Source: Hyparrhenia diplandra (lineage: Eukaryota > Streptophyta > Magnoliopsida > Poales > Poaceae). From it: a DNA stretch of 64,000 nt. The translations under genes and the position numbers were made by a program. Positions 57,201-64,000 of the stretch are shown one piece after another (the first letter of the stretch is position 1; every line of letters starts with the position of its first letter). Location: NCBI GenBank assembly GCA_015847255.1, contig JADLZK010009200.1:85085-149084 (forward strand), read 5' to 3'. The notes under the pieces were generated by a model. It was given only the letters and a program-made list of their open reading frames with translations, was not told the DNA's origin and ran no database searches.

Positions 57201-58165
57201 GTGCTTACCATGTGGCCACCTTGACAGTACAAGACATTTGTATTCGTTTATTACTTCACTGGATTGTGACAGGCTGTTACTGCGTTTGACATTTCCCCTT
57301 GGGTCTTATGACAAAATTGTCACAAAAACTACGAAACTACCGACCGAGGTTTGGCATTTTGCTCAAAGATAGGCGCAGACTCACCACCAAGCGGGCCAGA
57401 AGGCAGCTACACACAGTAAATCCCAGCGCCGTTTGAAGCTAAGTCAGTACGACAATACGTACGAGACAGCAGCTGGTCACCAATCCACCAGCACACCGAC
57501 CGACACCACGGCAAAATTGGGAGGGGTCGCCCAACTAACAAATCTTCACACCAAAGAATCCTCCGTCTTTTTACCAAACACGCCCCTAATTTGTCCAAAT
57601 TGCACATACCTAACCTTGTCCGGGATCGAGAGAGGGAGAGGAACCGTACTGAGATCTCAGCTTACTCACCCGGGGCAGTGGCGGCGCGGTAAACGGACTC
57701 GACCATGGCGGTGACCTCGTCCTCGCGGATGGGGCGCAGCGCCTCGAGCCTCTTGGGCGTGAAGAGCTCGAGGTTGCAGAGCTTGCGCACCTTGATGTAG
57801 TGCGGTCCGTAGTCGGCCCAGATCAGGTCCTGCCCGTTGCGGCTGAACCGCTGGGTGGTGCGGTTCCGTGGCCGGTCCGCAAGCTGCTGGTCATTCTCCT
57901 TGAGCACCTCCTTGGCGAGCTCCGAGGTGGAGACGACGACGGTGAGCCCGGACCCAAACCAGACGGAGATGACGGGCCCGTACCGCTCCGCCCACTCCTG
58001 GAAGCACCGGCACCGGATCGGCTTGATCTGGCGCAGGTTGCCCAGGACGGGCCACGGCCGCGGGCCCGGCGGCAGGCGGCCGAGCCGGAGCCGGTTGATG
58101 AGCGCGAGCGAGAGCGGGATCAGCACCACCGCGAGCGCGACGGAGAGGAGCAGGGACGCGTCCAT
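54293..58165 (-). CDS. CYP98A: CYP98A p-coumaroyl shikimate/quinate 3'-hydroxylase, two frame breaks
   Basis: Cytochrome P450 of lignin and chlorogenate synthesis (C3'H), hydroxylating the 3-position of p-coumaroyl esters; ER-anchored by an N-terminal hydrophobic helix (MDASLLLSVALAVVLIPLSL). Exons 57670-58165, 55380-55774 and 54293-54938; a 1.9-kb first intron; 512 residues once repaired, the family length. Motifs: hinge PPGPRPWP, I-helix AGMDTT (about 302), the K-helix ESLR (about 363), YRPERF, and heme loop FGAGRRVCPG (Cys at about 440). Two single-base losses, in the C run at 54778-54780 (just before the K-helix) and the G run at 54386-54388 (near the C-terminus), shift the frame although conserved sequence resumes at once. 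These look like homopolymer errors in a live gene. The family call is secure; CYP98A1-like identity is from motif memory. Confidence 0.93.
55775..57669 (-). other. CYP98A intron 1
   Basis: A 1.9-kb AT-rich intron between exon 1 (donor GTGAGT at 57669) and exon 2 (acceptor TTCAG ending at 55775). I saw no embedded gene or clear transposon. Confidence 0.7.
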
Positions 58166-58214
58166 GGCTGGGCTGCTTGGGGTTGGTGGAAAATGGTGGT
58201 GCGGTGTTCGGCGA

Positions 58215-58221
58215 ATTTATA
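58215..58221 (-). promoter_or_regulatory. TATA box of CYP98A
   Basis: TATAAAT on the minus strand, about 50 bp upstream of the ATG at 58165. It implies a very short leader of roughly 20-30 bases. Confidence 0.6.
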
Positions 58222-58273
58222 CGGCGGGAACGGGAATGGAAGAGTGGGGAAGAAGAGGAGGGGGACGGTTGGG

Positions 58274-58280
58274 GGTAGGT
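58274..58280 (-). promoter_or_regulatory. AC element (ACCTACC) in the CYP98A promoter
   Basis: ACCTACC on the minus strand, followed by CCCAACCGTC, about 55 bp upstream of the TATA box. AC elements are bound by R2R3-MYB and drive xylem expression of phenylpropanoid genes. The position and gene fit; binding is inferred. Confidence 0.6.
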
Positions 58281-58329
58281 GAGTGGGGCCCGCTGCCTTG
58301 CCCCTTTCCTCATTTTTCTTTCCACTTTC

Positions 58330-60960
58330 TTTCAGCAGCAGGCAGCAGCTCACTTTTTTTTTTCTTTTTAAATAATTTAGTAAATATAAAAATTGAGTGT
58401 TTTTCATGCCGCGGGATAAAAAAAGTTTTTTTTCCTTCATATAATTCAGGAATAATATGCCTAGGCGTATTTGAAAAAAAAATAAAGTTAATAGTGATTG
58501 GTTGGAGCTTGTGCTCCGTAGGAATCAAGCACAAGCACTTGTTGTTGTTTTTGCCAAGCTCACCAACCCCCTGTAGGAGAATACCAGGTGCTCCTGCTGA
58601 TTTAAAGGCTTGTTGACCAATCCCTTGTATTTTTCAAACCTTGTCACTACGAAGTACGGAGTGGAGTGGGAGCAGGGGATCCACGACTGTGGGTGTACAG
58701 CTTGGAGGAGTTTCAGATAGCTGCTCGGGCTTGCAGCAGGCTGCGGCTTGACGACGGTGTAGTTTCGACAACTTGCTTTCCGCTCCTCTCCCTTGTGGTG
58801 GTGGTGGTGTACTGTTGTGTGCGTTTGTTTTTTTTTTTCTTGGTGCCTTCTGTGTGGTGGCTCATGTCAACGTCCCAATCCGACCGAGCGGTGGTATTTG
58901 GATCTCATGTTGATGACTTAATTCAACCGCCGGTCTTTCTTTTTGTATATCTTGCTTCCATCCGTATTTTTTAGTTGAGTTATTTAAGTGGATTCTTGTT
59001 GTGGTGTGAGTTGTAGTAACAAGTGGTATGTGGCCTTGCAACGCTTCTAAAGTTGTATGGTTTTTAGTCGGGTTTTATTGAAACAAATTGGATAGCCATT
59101 TGTATTTTTATCTTTCTTCGTCTAATAGAAATCATGATCAACCTCTTGCCCTCCTTTTCTTAAAAAAAAATGTAACTCGAAATCTTGAGCCAATCTTTGC
59201 TGCTTCATTGTCAGCTGGTGGCCGATGTTTGGTGAGAGAGTGAGAAACATGGTCGTTGGGTTCCTGTGGGAGGGCGATCGGGTTTCGGTTGCAGTCTGGT
59301 CCTGATCAGCTCGAAGAAGTCTTTTGGGGTCCACCTGGAAAAGAAGGAGCAAAATGACCCCACTGGCACTCGGCCACGTCACGATCGCTTCGGCTCAACG
59401 ACAAATCGACAATCGAACGAAGTCAAAGGGCGGAGTTGTAATACAAATCTACAATTTGGCCCGCTTAAAAAAAAAAATCTACAATTTGGCCCGGCCGCGC
59501 GGCGGTGCTTTTGCGCTGTTCCGTCATTCCGTGGCCTCTCCAACGGGCCTATGTCCAAGCAGCCCATGTCTGGGAATTGCGGCCCCTAATTCTGTATCGT
59601 CCCATTAGATTGTGAAGCCTAAAGCATCAGAGAGGCCTTCAAAAAAAAAAAAAAAAAAAAAAAAAAGGAAAATACACCCATTTCGGCCTTTGGCAACTTC
59701 AGCCAAGGAGAAGCCTGCATGACACATGAAAAGTTAGCAACTCTAAGAGTTGGTGCAAAAATAGATGCCAAATTCTATGACTTGGCCGAATTATATGAGA
59801 ATCTAAATTATAGTCGCTCGTCGCTTTAACTTCTTTAGTTCCATCCATTTAGTTATGGATCGATACACAATAATAAATTCCTTACGATTGCACCATCCAT
59901 TTAGTTATGAGAAATGTTTCAACAAAACTCCACTTAATTATAGTTAGATTTTTAGGACAATAAATTCTAGGTTTAGATAAATTTCCATAATATTCGTCTA
60001 AAAAAAGGGAACAATTGATAGATGCTATGGGAACAATTAAAATATCACATCGAACAACACAAACTACCTAAGAGACACCACTGAACAAAAAAAGACACAC
60101 CATTGATGAATATCTCACATATACTACATGAACATTACAAAAATACACCATGTATTCAACATGAATATGTATTCAACATGACTACTTCAACTGTTCTACT
60201 ATTGTAAATTAAGTCTGTCTGAATTTATTTTATATACACCAAAGTCGTTACAAGTAGCTATATAAATTGAAGTATTAGTTGATTGTAGGAACATCTCCGA
60301 AGAGTCTAGCTAAAATTTACTTTCTAAATTATTAGTATTTGGAGTCATAGGAGTGAGAATCATTTTCTATATTTTTACCATTGATAGTGGATGTCTATAT
60401 TGAGAGATCCAATCAAAAGGAGATTCAAAATTTGTAATTCAAATTAGTTTTTTTATTAAATATGATACAAAATATAGTTCGAGTCAACAGGTTAAGGGCT
60501 TCTTGAATTGGAGGAATTCATTCTATTTTATTTTCATGCAAAAATAGACTGATCCCCATAAAATTCCTATGAAATTTCTACGGAGTACGTGCTAAAGGGG
60601 GAAATGTAAACATATAGAACAAGGTGCCAAAGAAAAGACCTGCTAACTAAAAGAATATTATTAATATGTGGTGCTCATATGAAAATGACTAATAAGGACA
60701 CAAAGATATGACTGTACAATACGAAGCAAGCTTGCCTATATATAGATCAAGGTCGTTACATTATTACCATGTACGGAATAATAAAGAAAGATATAGTGTA
60801 CAATAGAATTTAATTAGACAAGGTGATGGAAGTCAAATGGGTGAGAAAAGTACAATAGAAATTGCACAAAAATAGAACAATAATAATATACACTATAGCT
60901 AGGTGTGTTTATGATAAAAGCTATGGCAAACGTACCGATCGAACTCCCTGATCAACTTTA
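58330..60960. other. Intergenic, no gene seen
   Basis: Mixed AT-rich sequence with poly(A) of about 26 at 59641-59666 and small open frames without family resemblance. A strong direct-repeat scar lies at 59445-59493. Confidence 0.4.
59445..59493. repeat. 19-bp perfect direct repeat flanking CTTAAAAAAAA
   Basis: AAATCTACAATTTGGCCCG occupies 59445-59463 and 59475-59493 with no mismatch. The 11 bases between are CTTAAAAAAAA. It is the cleanest of the tail-only insertion scars in the window. Confidence 0.8.
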
Positions 60961-61547
60961 AGGGTCTGTTTTGTACAGCTCACATACCTTTTTCAAAACA
61001 GCTTCACCTATACATCAAATACCTTTTTTCAAAACAGCTTCACCTGTGAAGTTGTTTTTCTTCCCCTCTCACAAAAAAGATGAAGTGGGAGAGAGCTGAA
61101 AAAAGTACTCCCTCCGTCTAAAAAATAATGTAAATCTCACTTTCGAGGAGTTAAACAATTTCAAATTTGACTAAATTTATACGAAATAGTAGTAATATTT
61201 GTGTCATAATATAAGTATCTTTAGATTAATTAATCATGTAATATATTTCTATACTACATCTACTCGGAGATACAAATGTTAGTAACATTTTTGTATAAAT
61301 TTGGTCAAAAATTAAAATCGTTTGACTTCTCGAAAACGAGATTTACATTTTTTTTGAGACGGAGGGAGTAGCTTATTGCACCTCTCTCGTTCTTTTCTCT
61401 ATCAAATCCATGCATAAAGTTGTTGGTAAAGCTATTTTGCTAAACATTTTTTTCAAAATAGCTCAGCTTCACCTAGAAAGTTGCCTATGAAATTGTTTTA
61501 AAAAAGAAACAACTTTACTAGTGAAACAGAGCTGTGCCAAACAGTGA
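60961..61547. mobile_element. hAT-like MITE carrying a nested Stowaway
   Basis: Outer ends: GGGTCTGTTTTGTACAGCTC at the left and, inverted, GTCACTGTTTGGCACAGCTC at the right. Both flanking halves share 'TCAAAACAGCTTCACCT'-type phrases. The inner Stowaway (61108-61368) interrupts the outer element, so the outer one is older. Target duplication of the outer element was not resolved. Confidence 0.55.
61108..61368. mobile_element. Complete Stowaway MITE, 261 bp
   Basis: Ends CTCCCTCCGTCT in inverted orientation with TA on each side (61106-61107 and 61369-61370). The terminal inverted repeats extend about 80 bp (ATGTAAATCTC, TTCGAG, AAATTTATAC shared). Tc1/mariner-type MITE. Confidence 0.9.
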
Positions 61548-61853
61548 CTAAGCCTTCACCACAAGCTGAACCAAACCGATTTTTCGAGTTCTGGTAATGT
61601 GAAGAAACAAAATTCTCTCAAGTTTCCTGAATGACGCGGACTTGTACTCACTGAGAGTTGATCGAATCATTGACCAACAGATGGAACAGAGTGGGCAACC
61701 AGTAGCAGCAACAGCTTTAGTTCCCAAATCAACACTCTTCATCTTCATCGAGGCCCGAGAGGATGATGACATCGTCACCGAGGCACCAACCCTTTCGAAA
61801 GTTGCATGGATGACACTACTAGAATCACCAAGCTCCATCTCTGTCATCTCCAC
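61548..61853 (-). other. Unrecognised open frame with a CxxC phrase
   Basis: About 100 codons on the minus strand (SSSVIHATFERVG, then DLGTKAVAATGCPLCSICW). The composition is protein-like and the Cys pairs could hint at a small zinc-binding domain, but no family was recognised and the plus strand is also open across much of it. It may be a fragment of a gene whose other exons I cannot find. Confidence 0.25.
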
Positions 61854-64000
61854 GATCCCTCACAGCCATTGGCCTGCAGAACCTGCAGCCTCCCTGCCAT
61901 GCCCTAGCTTAGCTAGCCTTTTTCCCATTGCTTCATGGCGATTCCAAGACGGACGTCAATGGCATTGCCAAACTGCATCTCTGTCACTCACTCACTCATC
62001 AGGCCGGGGCTGGCGAATCAATCTGGCGCCTTGTTGTGCCGGCATCTCATTCCCATCCCACGAACTCAGCTTACTTTAGGCAAAAAGGCGTGCAGGTAAG
62101 GACGTAGTGACGACGATCTCGACCTTCAGTGCTGTCTGAGTAGGGAGACCTGAATAAGCAGCAACTTGCCGCCGTCGTCGTACGTCGAGCAATATGGGTG
62201 CCCTGGGCGAAAGCTCTTCTTTTAGTTTCCAGGGCACAGCTGATCGGTAATGGAGTTCATTATTCGCGTGCGTGCTGCGCCTGTGCCTGGCTAGCATATA
62301 CGAATGAATGAAAGCGACGTTCTCTTGTTCATCACACGTACACAGCACCTCTGAGCTCCATCGATCATGTCGATCGATTCAGGGACGACCCCGGCCTCCA
62401 TCTATCTGCTGGTTGTTGTTGCAGCTGGAGAGATCGAGACGTACTGGTGGTTAGGCTGCAATGTAAAGCACTGTTGAAAGTTGCTGCAAGTGTCATGTGA
62501 GAGGTGGATTCGACGTGTAAAGGAATTCAGTTTCAGAGCCCCGGCGAACGAAAAGAAGATCGATGGAGAAATGCACCTGGACAGCTTATGCGGAGAAATG
62601 CTCGCGCACGAAGCACGAATCTAGCAGCTGCAGGTTTCCTCTCTTGATTCAGCATCCGGCAGTGGCAATGATGAGTGGACAAGTGGATTTCTTTTCCATG
62701 CGAGTTCATTCCTGATTGGGTTCTGTTTATCAGCATTCAGCAGCAGGCCGTGATAATTTATCAGCTAACTTATTATGATCTCTCCTCCACAAGATCGTCC
62801 TAGTGATCAACTTGCTGATGATCTCCTCCTTCTCATGCGTCATGGAGTAGTTGCGTATTTTGTTACTCACTTGAAAGTTTAAACGAACCTACTAAAAGCA
62901 GTTTTTCTGGGAAATTGCAGAGCAACGTAAAATTCTTATGTGGATCAGGATATTCCCACACCTAGCTACAAATAAAGTGGACTTCGGATGATACATCATG
63001 TAACCAATAAAGAAGATCCGATAGATGCGTGTTGTTAGAGAAGTAGCCAAGGGATCAGTTCGATCTGCAAGGGATAATGGCATGAAAAGTTCGTATTCTA
63101 AATTAAGGTACTGAAAACTGGCATAGCAGAGGTGAAGACTATGTTAAGAAGCTATGTTTTTTTTAACCATTTTTAGTTGCTAAGTTAAGAAAAAAAAAAT
63201 ACAAGCTTCTATGCTCTCTTACAAATTTGTTTGTCCAAACTCGCCCGTCTTCTATGATTAGTGATGAACTTAAACTAGTTGATAGATCACTTAATTCTAA
63301 AGATTTTTTTAAAGAAACATTGTTTATGTTTATATTAGTCTAGTCCCAAACAAAAGTTGTTAATTATGTCCTTTATTTCATCCTAGATCATGTCAACAGG
63401 CATATTGGGTTTTAGGAATGTGCTATACAAAGTGTGTGCTCTACAAAGATTTTTTGGATGTTCTGAGCAAAACTCATCTAGGACCCAACTCTAATCATTT
63501 CCTATTTATTGCTTAAGCTTTGCCATCTGTAAAATGATCTGTGTAGATAAAAATACATGAGGCAAGAAAAGTGGTATTTCGATCTTACTTGCAGATTATC
63601 TTCATGGTGACTCACTGCATCAAGTAGGAGGATCATCATACATGAAGATAAGATGTAGTACTATTCGGTCGATCGCGATGGAAGTTTTTTGCGAGACATG
63701 GCTGGAGATTTAGCAACAGGCTTGCTTTTTAGTTGTGTCGTCTTTTTCGAAACGCTTTGTTTTATCTATGGCTCAAAACTTTGTTTTGAGATTCCCTGAT
63801 TTGTTTTACTCTAGTTTAATATACAGAAGCCGGGATATTAATCATTCCCTTTTCTAAAAAAAACTTTGTCCACCAAGATGTTAAAAAAAAAAATCAGGGT
63901 TACGCTATACATGCAACTGAATTCTGAACTATACACTATAATAATGCTAGCCACGAGGAAGTAAGTAATAGTTATATTTGGTTCTCACGAGAGAAACTTT
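61854..64000. other. Right-end intergenic sequence, no gene seen
   Basis: No supported coding sequence. AT-rich from about 62880 onward. Confidence 0.4.

Noticed and set aside
57837..58616. 259-codon plus-strand frame over CYP98A exon 1
   Set aside because: Antisense shadow of the P450 first exon and promoter. No recognisable domain.
61642..62079. 145-codon plus-strand frame
   Set aside because: No family resemblance, and it overlaps the more protein-like minus-strand frame at 61548-61853. Neither is strong.
1..64000. CRISPR array, rRNA, tRNA, viral or bacterial genes
   Set aside because: None recognised on reading. Intron structure and gene content are those of a plant nuclear genome. A tRNAscan run was not possible, so a lone tRNA could have been missed.

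Overview
The window is nuclear DNA from a grass, most likely an Andropogoneae species (sorghum, maize, sugarcane, Miscanthus type). The evidence is GT-AG introns, GC-rich first exons, grass MITEs (Stowaway, hAT, Mutator-like), a CYP98A gene of the monocot type and a run of phytocystatins. From memory, a CYP98A gene, an NC2-alpha/NF-YC gene and a cystatin also lie together on rice chromosome 5. That synteny was not checked here.

Layout, left to right. 0-2.7 kb: a truncated long-TIR Mutator-like MITE and no gene. 2.86-11.2 kb, minus strand: a 17-exon SPT6-like transcription elongation factor with a C-terminal WG/GW tail. 14.55-15.10 kb, minus: a short Ala/Glu-rich protein I do not recognise. 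16.7-18.65 kb, plus: an EID1-like (EDL3-type) F-box gene under a promoter dense in ABRE/G-box motifs plus an exact CE3 motif; part of its 3' end is copied again at 20.1 kb. 20-26 kb: transposon-rich, with a complete 601-bp hAT derivative, a complete 1041-bp MULE MITE, and a decayed gene fragment of the Myb-like/NAM-associated type. 28.5-29.6 kb, minus: an intact sugar-phosphate/phosphate translocator. 33.5-46.1 kb, plus: a tandem array of six phytocystatins. 46.76-51.15 kb, minus: NC2-alpha (DRAP1/NF-YC11-like). 54.3-58.2 kb, minus: CYP98A p-coumaroyl ester 3'-hydroxylase of the lignin pathway, with an AC element in its promoter. 58.3-64 kb: MITEs and no convincing gene.

The most interesting locus is the cystatin array. 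Five of the six genes carry an unusual Arg-rich N-terminal extension (MSLLRGVQRL-type) resembling an organelle presequence, and they alternate in two subtypes (A-B-A-B-A) ahead of one ordinary cytosolic cystatin. Copy 1 also has a novel C-terminus and a hAT element just downstream.

A second theme is frame breaks. SPT6 (5), the F-box gene (3), CYP98A (2), NC2-alpha (1) and four cystatins are interrupted by single-base indels, mostly losses in short homopolymers, while flanking conserved sequence stays intact in another frame. This looks more like consensus error in a long-read assembly than decay of five independent genes, but it must be resolved before any protein here is trusted.

A third theme is a set of direct repeats of about 14-21 bp flanking only a short A-rich filler. 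They look like tail-only retroinsertions or staggered-break repair scars.
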